A stretch of 23,006 nt of DNA from an uncultured Collinsella sp. (GCA_900542555.1 UQNU01000039.1:1-23006), one strand, 5' to 3'; shown: positions 1-6,627, counted from the first letter of the stretch. Notes: generated by a model from the letters alone, not told the origin. A program made the numbers and translations.

Positions 1-33
1 TCGGCGGCAGCGTCAGATGGGTATAAGAGACAG
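1..33 (+). other. Residual Nextera/Tn5 sequencing adapter (artefact)
   Basis: These bases match the Illumina Nextera Read 1 transposase adapter at 31 of 33 positions. The two differences are T to G at positions 4 and 20. Bases 15-33 correspond to the 19-bp Tn5 mosaic end with one mismatch. The match sits exactly at the window edge, as expected for untrimmed adapter at a contig end. It should be removed from the biological annotation. The ATG at 17-19 lies inside it and is not a real start codon. Confidence 0.95.
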
Positions 34-211
34 TCTTGAGGGCAAGGACGGCGGCGGTTCGATTCTCAAAGGCCGCGTCGACGTTGCGCTGGTCGAAGCG
101 CGCGCCTATGAGCTGTGGGATGTCGATACCGCCGAGGGACAGCGACGCATAACGGAGCATATCGCGGCCTGCTCGTATTTTGATCGCGTGGCCAACTGTA
201 TTAATCAATAA
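34..211 (+). CDS. C-terminal fragment, probable MobA/MocA-type molybdopterin nucleotidyltransferase
   Basis: This is an open frame running from the adapter junction to TAA at 209-211; the 5' part is missing because the contig ends. About 58 residues remain. The visible pieces are a Gly-rich DGGGSILKG stretch and then YELWDVDTAEG. The latter resembles the D-(I/V)-D-T-P-E-D element near the C-terminus of MobA/MocA-like NTP transferases, which attach a nucleotide to the molybdenum cofactor. The context supports this: hydantoinase, yqeC, yqeB and xdhC follow, and E. coli mocA sits beside yqeC and yqeB. The assignment rests on a short motif plus neighbours, so it is tentative. The stop codon overlaps the Shine-Dalgarno sequence of the next gene, which suggests they are cotranscribed. 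Confidence 0.45.
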
Positions 212-219
212 GGAGCAAC

Positions 220-1587
220 ATGATCATCATCAAAAACGGCGCGCTCGTGACGCCACAGGGGCTTCGCCGCGCCGATCTTGCCATGGAGGGCGACAAGATT
301 GTGCGGATTGCCACGGCAATCGAGCCGGGCGAGGGCGATACCGTCCAGGACGCCACGGACTGTTGGGTGTTCCCCGGCTTTATCGACGGCCACACGCACA
401 TGCAGTGCTGGACTGGCATGGATTGGACGGCCGATAGCTTTGAGACCGGTACGCGTGCGGCTGCCTGCGGCGGTACGACGACCATCGTGGACTACGCGAC
501 GGCCGATCGCGGCGTGACCATGCCCGATGCCCTTGCCGAGTGGCACCACCGCGCCGACGGCACCTGCACGGCAAACTACGCTTTTCATATGGCACTCGCC
601 GAGTGGAATGAGCGCAACCGCGCCGATCTCGTGGCTATGCGCGAGGCGGGCGTTTCGTCGTTTAAGACCTACTTTGCCTACGACCACCTGCGCTTGGACG
701 ATGCCGAGACACTCGAGGTGCTGGAGGAGCTCAAGCACCTGGGCGGTATCCTGTGCGTGCATTGCGAGAACGGCACGCTGGTGAATGAACTTCAGAAGCG
801 CGTGTACGAGCAGGGGATTCATGGACCCGAGGGGCATGCGCTCAGCCGTCCGGACGTGTGTGAGGCCGAGGCCGTGAGCCGCCTGCTGTATCTGGCGCAC
901 TTGGCCGGGGACGCTCCGGTCAACGTGGTGCACCTTTCGACCAAGCTGGGGCTCGAGGCCATTCGCGCTGCCAAAGCGCGCGGGCAGAAGAACATCTATG
1001 TCGAGACCTGCCCCCAATATCTGATGCTTGACGACACCTGCTATCTGGAGCAGGGCGAGGACGGCTTTGCGGGCGCCAAGTACGTGATGAGCCCGCCGCT
1101 GCGCCATGCCGGTGACCGTGCGGCATTGCGCGAGGCGCTTGTGGCCGGCGAGATCGATACGATTGCGACCGATCATTGCAGCTTTAACCTGCACGGGCAA
1201 AAGGACCGCGGGCGCGACGATTTCCGCGCGATTCCCAACGGCGGGCCCGGCGTGGAGCATCGTCCCGTCGCGATTGCCACGAGCTTTGAAGGGCAACTGG
1301 GCCCCGAGGATCTGTGCCGCTTGATGAGCGAGAACCCGGCGCGCGTCTTCGGCATGTATCCGCGCAAGGGCTGTCTTGCCGAGGGCTCCGACGCCGACGT
1401 GTGCGTGTGGGATCCGTGCGCGCGTTGGACGATCAGCGCCGCGACACAGCATCAGGCCGTGGACTACACGCCGCTCGAGGGCTTTGAGGCACATGGCCGC
1501 GCCAAGGCCGTGTTTGTGAACGGCGTGCTGGTGGCGCGCGATGGCGAGCCCACCGGAGCCCAGCCTGGCCGCTACGTGCCCCGCTAG
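220..1587 (+). CDS. hydA: Dihydropyrimidinase / D-hydantoinase family amidohydrolase
   Basis: This 455-residue cytoplasmic metal-dependent amidohydrolase is of the type that opens hydantoin or dihydropyrimidine rings. Family length is about 450-480, so it is complete. Visible active-site elements are the metal-binding GHTH (His58, His60), Lys149 in SSFKTY at the place of the carboxylated lysine bridging the two metals, His181 in VHCENG, His238 in VVHLST, and Asp318 in ATDHC. The ATG is 8 bases after the previous stop, with AAGGAG at 210-215. Its closest context parallel is E. coli hyuA (ygeZ), which also lies beside yqeB, yqeC and mocA. Substrate cannot be read from sequence: phenylhydantoin, dihydropyrimidine or a purine-derived ring are all possible. 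A 67-bp palindrome begins 26 bases after the stop. Confidence 0.9.
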   Translation: MIIIKNGALVTPQGLRRADLAMEGDKIVRIATAIEPGEGDTVQDATDCWVFPGFIDGHTHMQCWTGMDWTADSFETGTRAAACGGTTTIVDYATADRGVTMPDALAEWHHRADGTCTANYAFHMALAEWNERNRADLVAMREAGVSSFKTYFAYDHLRLDDAETLEVLEELKHLGGILCVHCENGTLVNELQKRVYEQGIHGPEGHALSRPDVCEAEAVSRLLYLAHLAGDAPVNVVHLSTKLGLEAIRAAKARGQKNIYVETCPQYLMLDDTCYLEQGEDGFAGAKYVMSPPLRHAGDRAALREALVAGEIDTIATDHCSFNLHGQKDRGRDDFRAIPNGGPGVEHRPVAIATSFEGQLGPEDLCRLMSENPARVFGMYPRKGCLAEGSDADVCVWDPCARWTISAATQHQAVDYTPLEGFEAHGRAKAVFVNGVLVARDGEPTGAQPGRYVPR

Positions 1588-1613
1588 CAGCAAAGATGCC
1601 GTGTCCCCTCCGC

Positions 1614-1680
1614 AGTTGCGGTGAAATACGGACTGTTTGCGGCCGTCAGGCGGCCAAACAGTCCGTATTTCACCGCAACT
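1614..1680. repeat. 67-bp palindromic repeat, copy 1
   Basis: Two perfect 25-bp inverted arms (1614-1638 and 1656-1680) surround a 17-nt loop that can itself pair further through GGCCG-type bases. The element lies between the converging ends of the hydantoinase gene and yqeC. A near-identical element with the same arm and loop lengths occurs at 4398-4464. Two matching copies 2.8 kb apart indicate a dispersed REP- or MITE-like family. There is no U-tract on either side. It could still act as a transcription barrier or mRNA stabiliser between the convergent genes; that is inference. Confidence 0.9.
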
Positions 1681-1695
1681 GACGAGATGGGGCGG

Positions 1696-2430
1696 CTACT
1701 TGAGGCTGCTGGCGACGACGGGGCGGCCGAGGGCTGCCTCGAAGCGGTCGGCCATCGTGGGGTCGCTGAGCGTGTCGACTTGGTTGAGCATGACGCGTGC
1801 GGTGCTGAGTTTCAGCGCCTGCATCTCGGAATTGAGCACCTGGGCGACGCGCTCGGGCGTGGCGATGTCGGTGGGTTCGCAACCGCAACGCTCGCAAAAG
1901 AGCTCGGGGCGGTGGACGGCTTCGTTGATGGGCTTGCTGAGCCCCGAGGCGCCGACGATCCAGACGATGTTGGCCGTGCCAGAGGGAATCACCGGCTCCC
2001 AGGCGGCGTGGGCCTTGAGCGGGAGCCGCTTGCTGCCGTCCGCCTCGGCCAGGACGTAGTCAAAGCGCTGCGCCAGCTGGTCGAGCGGCTCGGCAGGCGA
2101 GGAGAGCTTGCCCGTCTGGGGGTCCAAGACGCCTGCCTGGCAGATGCTTCCCCGCACAAGCCCCGCGCAGGCCTCGCAGGTGCAACCGGGGACATGCGCG
2201 GCGCCCGGCTTCCAAGGTACGGCGTCCAGGCGACGGCTCGACCCGTCCCATGGCACGCCGGCGACGGGGAACATATGCGTGGTGGTGCAGAGGAGCACGC
2301 GGCCGCCAGCGCGCATGAGCTCAAGACCCAGCATTTTGAGCAACGTCGACTTGCCGCCGCTGCCGATAATCGCGGTAATGCCCGGCTCGATCCTGAGCGC
2401 CGAGGCAAGATTGCCGCTAACCGTTTCCAT
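1696..2430 (-). CDS. yqeC: Selenium-dependent hydroxylase accessory protein YqeC
   Basis: This 244-residue protein has a P-loop GSGGKST at residues 23-29 and the family-typical LAEADGSK element at about 127-134. Both fit the YqeC family of P-loop proteins that co-occur with selenium-dependent molybdenum hydroxylases. A Cys cluster (CTCEAC, residues 83-88) could bind a metal. The exact biochemical role of YqeC is not established; maturation of the labile selenium/Mo cofactor is the usual inference. The gene is transcribed away from yqeB, with an AT-rich shared upstream region at about 2444-2475. The ATG at 2428-2430 (minus strand) has only a weak GGCGGTG ribosome site. The reading frame is intact and of normal family length. 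Confidence 0.85.
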   Translation of the reverse strand: METVSGNLASALRIEPGITAIIGSGGKSTLLKMLGLELMRAGGRVLLCTTTHMFPVAGVPWDGSSRRLDAVPWKPGAAHVPGCTCEACAGLVRGSICQAGVLDPQTGKLSSPAEPLDQLAQRFDYVLAEADGSKRLPLKAHAAWEPVIPSGTANIVWIVGASGLSKPINEAVHRPELFCERCGCEPTDIATPERVAQVLNSEMQALKLSTARVMLNQVDTLSDPTMADRFEAALGRPVVASSLK

Positions 2431-2443
2431 CTGTTCACCGCCG

Positions 2444-2475
2444 TATAATACTGTGATAATAAATAATCATCAGAG
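2444..2475. promoter_or_regulatory. AT-rich divergent promoter region between yqeC and yqeB
   Basis: A short AT-rich island stands out in GC-rich surroundings. TATAAT at 2444-2449 is a perfect -10 hexamer for the plus strand. On the minus strand TATTAT occurs twice (2450-2445 and 2461-2456), the second leaving room for a short leader before yqeC. No good -35 hexamer is visible for either direction, so the assignment is provisional and activator dependence is possible. Confidence 0.4.
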
Positions 2476-2517
2476 TTGCGGTCGAACCGCTTTTGCTCTG
2501 CTCAAACCGTAGCACAG

Positions 2518-2524
2518 GGAGGTG
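2518..2524 (+). promoter_or_regulatory. Ribosome binding site that sets the yqeB start
   Basis: GGGAGGT at 2518-2524 lies 8 bases before ATG 2533. An upstream in-frame ATG at 2476 has no such site, so translation most likely begins at 2533, where MLVYVRGAGDIATG matches the expected N-terminus of the family. Confidence 0.75.
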
Positions 2525-2532
2525 CCCCGGGA

Positions 2533-3327
2533 ATGCTCGTTTATGTTCGCGGCGCCGGCGATATCGCCACGGGCGTCGCCGCTCGCTTGGTGCGCGCCGG
2601 CGTGTCGGTTGTCATGTCCGATATCGCGGTTCCCACGTGCATCCGTCGCACAATCAGTTTTTGCGAGGCCATTCGCCTGGGCGAGGTCCAGGTCGAGGGC
2701 ATTCGCGCTCGCTTGGCGCAGACGCCGGCAGAGGCGTTCGAGATTACCCAAACGGGGGATGTTGCCGTCGTGGTGGACCCCCAGGCCAAGATGCTCGGCG
2801 AGCTGAAACCCGCGGCTGTGGTCGACGCGATTCTGGCCAAGCGCAACCTGGGTACCACGCGCGACATGGCGCCTGCCGTTATTGCCGTGGGACCGGGCTT
2901 CACCGCGCCGGTTGACTGCGACGCCGTGGTCGAGACCATGCGCGGGCATTTCCTGGGCCGTGTCATTACCCAAGGTTCGCCCCAGCCCAACACGGGCGTG
3001 CCGGGCATTATCGCTGGCTATGGCAAGGAGCGCGTTATCCACAGCCCCGCCGCCGGCGTGTTTCGGTCCGACCGCGCAATCGGCGACATCGTGAGCGCCG
3101 GAGACGTGATTGGCTACGCGGACGATACGCCCATGTGCACGCAGATCGATGGCTGCCTGCGCGGGCTTTTGGCGAACGGCGTGCAGGTGACTGAGGGCTT
3201 TAAATGCGCCGATGTCGATCCGCGCGGCGATGCCAGCTATATCAACTACATTTCGGACAAGGCGACGTCGGTCGGCGGCGGCGTGCTCGAGGCACTCGCT
3301 ATGCTCACCGATATCTTTAGAGGATAG
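2533..3327 (+). CDS. yqeB: Selenium-dependent molybdenum hydroxylase system protein YqeB (EF2563 family)
   Basis: This 264-residue protein begins with VRGAGDIATGVA, a Gly-rich Rossmann-like element at about residues 4-15. A downstream GPGFTAP segment (about 118-124) and HSPAAGVFR segment follow. This matches the stand-alone EF2563/YqeB family encoded beside selenium-dependent molybdenum hydroxylases; E. coli YqeB instead appears fused to an XdhC-like part. It is thought to help mature the Se-Mo hydroxylase, but the reaction is unknown. Only nine bases separate its stop from the XdhC-family gene downstream, so the two are surely cotranscribed. A longer version starting at 2476 would add 19 residues but lacks a ribosome site. 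Confidence 0.85.
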   Translation: MLVYVRGAGDIATGVAARLVRAGVSVVMSDIAVPTCIRRTISFCEAIRLGEVQVEGIRARLAQTPAEAFEITQTGDVAVVVDPQAKMLGELKPAAVVDAILAKRNLGTTRDMAPAVIAVGPGFTAPVDCDAVVETMRGHFLGRVITQGSPQPNTGVPGIIAGYGKERVIHSPAAGVFRSDRAIGDIVSAGDVIGYADDTPMCTQIDGCLRGLLANGVQVTEGFKCADVDPRGDASYINYISDKATSVGGGVLEALAMLTDIFRG

Positions 3328-3336
3328 AAGGCGGCA

Positions 3337-4380
3337 ATGGAAAAGCTCGATGTTGTGAATGCGGCGCTTGTCGCCCTGCGTGCTGGCGAGACGTGCGAGC
3401 TCGTGGTCGTAGCCGGCACGGCGGGGTCGTCGCCGCGCGGCGTGGGCGCCTGGATGGCCGTCTTTGCCGACGGTAGCCAGGCGGGCACTATCGGCGGCGG
3501 CAAGATCGAGCTCTTTGCGCTGAACGAGGCGCGCGAGCTGCTGGCCGCAGGGCAATCGCGTCTGGTCCGCTACACCATGGGCGGCGAGAACTCCGATACC
3601 GGCATGATCTGCGGCGGAGCCATCTGCCTGTGCTACCTGCATCTGGATGCGACTCAGGCACCGTTGTTCCAGGAAATTGCCGACGTCTTGGTCTATCGGC
3701 GCATCGGCGACTTCGTCATCGACTTTGAGCCGTTTATCGCGAGCGCGCTCGAGGGCGATGTGGCCGAGTACCATGGCGAGGCATCGCGCCATACCATTGC
3801 TGGCTGCCCCGGGCTTTCGCTGGTGGAGGAGGGGAGTAAGGTCACCTACACCAACGCGGCCTCTGAGATTCCCGCGGCGCACATCGAGACGCTCTGCCCC
3901 GAGGGCCTGACCTATATCTTTGGCTGCGGCCACGTGGGCGCCGCGACGGCGCGGGTGCTCACGGCGGCGGGCTTTGCCGTCGTGGCATGCGACGACCGCC
4001 CCGGCACGCTGACCCCCGATTGGGTGCCCGGTGTCTACGACCGTCGTCTGGTCGACTACAAGAGCCTGAGCAAGCAGTGCCCCATCGGCCCGCGCGACCT
4101 GGTGGTCGTCGCCACGGCGGGTCACAAGTCCGATATCGACGTGGTGATTCAGGCCATGCGCGCCAAGCCTGCCTACCTGGGCTGTCTGGGTTCGCGCCGC
4201 AAGACGGCCTTTGTGCGTGCCCGCCTGGAGCAGGAAGGCTTTACGCAGGACCAGATCGACGAGCTGCACCTTCCGATCGGCGTTGCCATCGAGGCCGAGG
4301 ACCCCGAGGAGATCGCCATCTCCATCGCCGCCGAGATGATCCACCTGCGACGCACCAAACTCGTCCCCCGCAAGCGCTAA
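3337..4380 (+). CDS. xdhC: XdhC/CoxI family molybdenum hydroxylase maturation factor
   Basis: This 347-residue two-domain protein has an N-terminal XdhC/CoxI domain with GSSPRG (residues 30-35), GTIGGG (50-55) and ICGGA (91-95). Its C-terminal Rossmann domain has FGCGHVG (195-201), ATAGHKSD and LGCLGSRRK (281-289). XdhC-family proteins bind the molybdenum cofactor, protect its sulfurated form and insert it into xanthine dehydrogenase-type enzymes; the Rossmann half suggests nucleotide binding. It follows yqeB by nine bases and both probably serve one selenium-dependent hydroxylase encoded outside the window. The start is ATG at 3337, preceded by a GAAGGCGG-type site. The gene ends 17 bases before the second palindrome. 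It is intact. Confidence 0.88.
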   Translation: MEKLDVVNAALVALRAGETCELVVVAGTAGSSPRGVGAWMAVFADGSQAGTIGGGKIELFALNEARELLAAGQSRLVRYTMGGENSDTGMICGGAICLCYLHLDATQAPLFQEIADVLVYRRIGDFVIDFEPFIASALEGDVAEYHGEASRHTIAGCPGLSLVEEGSKVTYTNAASEIPAAHIETLCPEGLTYIFGCGHVGAATARVLTAAGFAVVACDDRPGTLTPDWVPGVYDRRLVDYKSLSKQCPIGPRDLVVVATAGHKSDIDVVIQAMRAKPAYLGCLGSRRKTAFVRARLEQEGFTQDQIDELHLPIGVAIEAEDPEEIAISIAAEMIHLRRTKLVPRKR

Positions 4381-4397
4381 TCGGATCCCCACCAATA

Positions 4398-4464
4398 AGT
4401 TGCGGTGAAATACGGACTGTTTAAGCCTGTTAGGCCGCCAAACAGTCCCTATTTCACCGCAACT
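4398..4464. repeat. 67-bp palindromic repeat, copy 2
   Basis: The left arm (4398-4422) is identical to the arm of copy 1 at 1614-1638. The right arm (4440-4464) differs from perfect complementarity by one base. The loop is again 17 nt but its sequence differs. GGATCCC at 4383-4389 and its complement at 4472-4478 flank it in inverted orientation, so the symmetry extends outward. A five-T run at 4467-4471 follows the right arm, so on the plus strand this copy could terminate transcription of xdhC. Confidence 0.9.
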
Positions 4465-4525
4465 GCTTTTTGGGATCCATTTGTGCGGGGGAGTTGTGGA
4501 GTTGTGCAGGCAGACGAGGTTTTTC

Positions 4526-4554
4526 TGGAAATACGCTCCCGATGCGCGTATAGT
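4526..4554 (+). promoter_or_regulatory. Candidate promoter for the rplE-led ribosomal operon
   Basis: TATAGT at 4549-4554 matches five of six -10 positions. TGGAAA at 4526-4531 is 17 bases upstream and matches four of six -35 positions. It lies after the T-run that follows the palindrome and about 130 bases before the rplE start. That suits a promoter with a long leader. The prediction is from sequence alone. Confidence 0.5.
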
Positions 4555-4572
4555 ATCGATTGTTTTGTCGGC

Positions 4573-4630
4573 TCCTGCTGCGTCGAGTCCAAACCGCAAA
4601 ATGCCATGAGCGGCGCGGATGCAGCCAGGA
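4573..4630 (+). promoter_or_regulatory. Foldable 5' leader upstream of rplE, possible autoregulatory element
   Basis: TCCTGCTGCGTC (4573-4584) can pair with 4618-4630 to form a 12-bp stem with one G-U pair and one bulged C at 4626. Inside it CCGC (4594-4597) can pair with GCGG (4610-4613). The structure lies within the predicted rplE transcript, 61 bases before its ATG. In E. coli the spc mRNA is controlled by S8 binding near the rplE start, so a regulatory leader here is plausible, but I cannot match this fold to a known S8 site. Confidence 0.4.
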
Positions 4631-4691
4631 GGCACGAGGACAACCCATCGTGGCCACGCCCCGTGCTTAAAACCCCAAGAAGGAGTGAACA

Positions 4692-5249
4692 ATGGCAGAA
4701 GAGAAGTATGTGCCGCGTCTGAAGACCAAGTACAACAACGAGGTCAAGCAGCAGCTTCAGGACAAGTTCCAGTACGAGAACGTCATGATGATCCCCAAGT
4801 TTGAGAAGATCGTCGTGAACATGGGTGTCGGCGAGGCCGCTACCGATTCCAAGGCCATCGACGGTGCCGTGCGCGACCTGCGCGCCATCACCGGCCAGCA
4901 GCCGATGATCACCCGTGCCCGCAAGTCCATCGCTACCTTCCGCCTGCGCGCTGGTATGCCGATCGGCTGCAAGGTTACCCTGCGTGGCGACCGTATGTGG
5001 GAGTTCTTCGATCGTCTGACCTCCGTCGCGATCCCCCGTATCCGCGACTTCCGCGGCATCTCCGCCAAGAGCTTCGACGGCCGTGGTAACTTCTCCATGG
5101 GCGTCACCGAGCAGCTCATCTTCCCCGAGATCGACTTCGACTCCGTCGATCACCAGCGCGGTATGGACATCACTTTCGTGACCACCGCCAACACCGATGA
5201 GGAGGCCAAGGCCCTTCTGGACGCCTTCGGTTTCCCGTTCAAGAAATAG
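4692..5249 (+). CDS. rplE: Large-subunit ribosomal protein L5
   Basis: This 185-residue protein is of normal length for bacterial L5. L5 binds 5S rRNA and helps build the central protuberance. Recognisable blocks are KIVVNMGVGEA (about residues 39-49), TGQQPMITRARKSIATFRLR with the following GMPIG, RIRDFRGI, and the closing NTDEEAKALLDAFGFPF. AGGAG lies six bases before the ATG. In most bacteria rplX immediately precedes it; here it is the first ribosomal gene after a 311-bp spacer with its own candidate promoter. The next gene, rpsZ, follows after a 79-bp spacer containing a strong hairpin. Confidence 0.98.
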   Translation: MAEEKYVPRLKTKYNNEVKQQLQDKFQYENVMMIPKFEKIVVNMGVGEAATDSKAIDGAVRDLRAITGQQPMITRARKSIATFRLRAGMPIGCKVTLRGDRMWEFFDRLTSVAIPRIRDFRGISAKSFDGRGNFSMGVTEQLIFPEIDFDSVDHQRGMDITFVTTANTDEEAKALLDAFGFPFKK

Positions 5250-5264
5250 GTTCACCTGCCCTAT

Positions 5265-5294
5265 AAGCGCCGTTCCCACAAGGGGGCGGCGCTT
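5265..5294 (+). promoter_or_regulatory. 13-bp hairpin with tetraloop between rplE and rpsZ
   Basis: Bases 5265-5277 pair with 5282-5294 without a gap (two G-U pairs) around an ACAA tetraloop. GGGGCG follows rather than a T-run, so it is not a normal intrinsic terminator. It ends 34 bases before the rpsZ start. Possible roles are an RNA processing site, a stabiliser of the upstream mRNA, or a protein-binding site. Role unknown. Confidence 0.55.
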
Positions 5295-5328
5295 GGGGCG
5301 AACAATACTCTATGTGAGGAGGATATAA

Positions 5329-5514
5329 GTGGCTAAGACATCGATGATCGTCAAGTGCAATCGCAAGCAGAAGTTCTCTACTCGTGAGTACACGCGCTGC
5401 CAGCGCTGCGGCCGTCCGCACTCTGTGTACCGCAAGTTCGGCCTGTGCCGTGTCTGCTTCCGCGAGCTTGCACTCAAGGGCGAGCTTCCCGGCGTTAAGA
5501 AGGCCAGCTGGTAA
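5329..5514 (+). CDS. rpsZ: Small-subunit ribosomal protein S14, type Z
   Basis: This 61-residue protein is the short zinc-binding form of S14, found in the 30S head. The zinc ligands are visible as Cys24, Cys27, Cys40 and Cys43 in CQRC and CRVC. The length matches the 61-residue zinc form rather than the roughly 90-100-residue zinc-free form. The start is GTG at 5329, preceded by GAGGAGG at about 5316-5322. The position between rplE and rpsH is standard for the spc operon. The zinc form is typical of Firmicutes and many Actinomycetota. Confidence 0.97.
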   Translation: MAKTSMIVKCNRKQKFSTREYTRCQRCGRPHSVYRKFGLCRVCFRELALKGELPGVKKASW

Positions 5515-5633
5515 GTCACTACCAGCGTTTCAAGCATCAGTTTGGAACAGGGAAAACGCGCTAAAAAGGCTTTGCCGTTAAGGGCGGCGAAGAACCAAGA
5601 GCACGTGTTCATCAAGAACGAAGGAGAATCTGT

Positions 5634-6032
5634 ATGAACCTTACAGACCCGATCGCAGATATGCTTACGCGCATCCGTAACGCTAACTCTGTGAACAAGG
5701 CCACGGTCTCCATGCCGAGCAGCAAGAAGCTCGTCGAGATCGCTCGTGTTCTGCACGAGGAGGGCTACATCGAGGGCTACGATGTCGAGGACACCGTTCC
5801 CCAGAAGACTCTGCACATCACGCTTAAGTATGGTCCCAAGAAGGCTAAGGTCATCAACGGCATCCGCCGCATTTCCAAGCCGGGCCTGCGTAAGTACACC
5901 GGCGTTGCCGACATGCCCCGCGTCCGCGGTGGCCTTGGTACCGCCATTATTTCCACCAGCCATGGCGTCATGACCGACCGCGATGCTCGCAAGCACAACG
6001 TCGGCGGCGAGATCATCGCTTACGTCTGGTAA
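5634..6032 (+). CDS. rpsH: Small-subunit ribosomal protein S8
   Basis: This 132-residue protein is of normal S8 length. S8 binds 16S rRNA helix 21 early in 30S assembly and in E. coli also represses its own operon. The N-terminal DPIADMLTRIRNA and C-terminal STSHGVMTDRDAR followed by GGEIIAYVW are family hallmarks. An AAGGAG site lies at 5621-5626. The 119-bp spacer from rpsZ is longer than usual; I see only weak pairing potential in it. rplF follows 33 bases downstream. Confidence 0.98.
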   Translation: MNLTDPIADMLTRIRNANSVNKATVSMPSSKKLVEIARVLHEEGYIEGYDVEDTVPQKTLHITLKYGPKKAKVINGIRRISKPGLRKYTGVADMPRVRGGLGTAIISTSHGVMTDRDARKHNVGGEIIAYVW

Positions 6033-6065
6033 TTCGCTCGGTAGGTAGAAGGAAAGGAGATCACC

Positions 6066-6602
6066 GTGTCTCGTATCGGTAATAAGCCTGTCCAGATTCC
6101 CGCCGGAGTCGAAGTGGCAGTCAACGGCAACAACGTTGTCGTCAAGGGCCCCAAGGGCCAGCTCGAGCTCGATGTCTTTGAGAAGCTCGCTATCAACGTC
6201 GAGGACAACGTCCTCACCGTTTCCCGTCCCGACGACGAGCGTGAGACCCGTGCCCGCCACGGCCTCACCCGCGCCCTCATCCACAACATGGTTGTTGGCG
6301 TTTCCGAGGGCTTCGAGAAGAAGCTCGAGCTCGCCGGCGTCGGTTACCGCGTGCAGCAGAAGGGCAAGAACCTCGAGTTCTCCCTGGGCTTCTCGCACCC
6401 CGTGATCGTCGAGGCTCCCGAGGGCATCACCTTCGAGGTTCCCGACAACACCCACGTGAACGTCAAGGGTATCAACAAGCAGCAGGTCGGTCAGATCGCC
6501 GCTGAGATCCGCGGCCATCGTCCTCCCGAGCCTTACAAGGGCAAGGGTATCCACTACGTTGACGAGCACATCCGCCGCAAGCTGGGTAAGGCCGCCAAGT
6601 AG
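6066..6602 (+). CDS. rplF: Large-subunit ribosomal protein L6
   Basis: This 178-residue protein has the duplicated L6 fold. It begins with SRIGNKPVQIPAGVEV and carries the C-terminal signature RPPEPYKGKGI at about residues 151-161. L6 binds near the sarcin-ricin loop of 23S rRNA. The start is GTG at 6066, with GGAGAT at 6056-6061 close upstream; the next in-frame ATG would remove most of the first domain. Its length is normal. The 75-bp spacer to rplR contains a small GC-rich hairpin. Confidence 0.98.
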   Translation: MSRIGNKPVQIPAGVEVAVNGNNVVVKGPKGQLELDVFEKLAINVEDNVLTVSRPDDERETRARHGLTRALIHNMVVGVSEGFEKKLELAGVGYRVQQKGKNLEFSLGFSHPVIVEAPEGITFEVPDNTHVNVKGINKQQVGQIAAEIRGHRPPEPYKGKGIHYVDEHIRRKLGKAAK

Positions 6603-6627
6603 TCGTAACCGACTCACTCGCATAAGA

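Larger units (their letters stand above)
4381..4691. other. 311-bp spacer between xdhC and rplE: palindrome, candidate promoter, structured leader
   Basis: The spacer contains no gene I can support. An open frame across 4405-4722 is built from the palindrome and runs into rplE in another frame, and it does not resemble ribosomal protein L24. From left to right the spacer holds palindrome copy 2, a T-run at 4467-4471, a candidate promoter at 4526-4554, a foldable leader at 4573-4630, and AGGAG at 4681-4685 for rplE. The gene usually found directly upstream of rplE, rplX, is not here, even as a recognisable remnant. Confidence 0.7.

Noticed and set aside
17..34. An ATG-started N-terminus for the first ORF
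   Set aside because: The ATG and the next five codons are adapter sequence, so the true start is off the contig.
2472..2490. AGTTGCGGT near yqeB as a third, decayed copy of the palindrome
   Set aside because: Only nine bases match the repeat arm and the second arm is missing; chance is a sufficient explanation.
2470..4692. A 740-codon minus-strand open frame across yqeB and xdhC
   Set aside because: It is antisense to two recognised genes and shows no domain; codon-bias shadow.
4405..4722. A 105-codon open frame upstream of rplE as a possible rplX remnant
   Set aside because: Its first part is palindrome sequence, it overlaps rplE in another frame, and nothing resembles L24.
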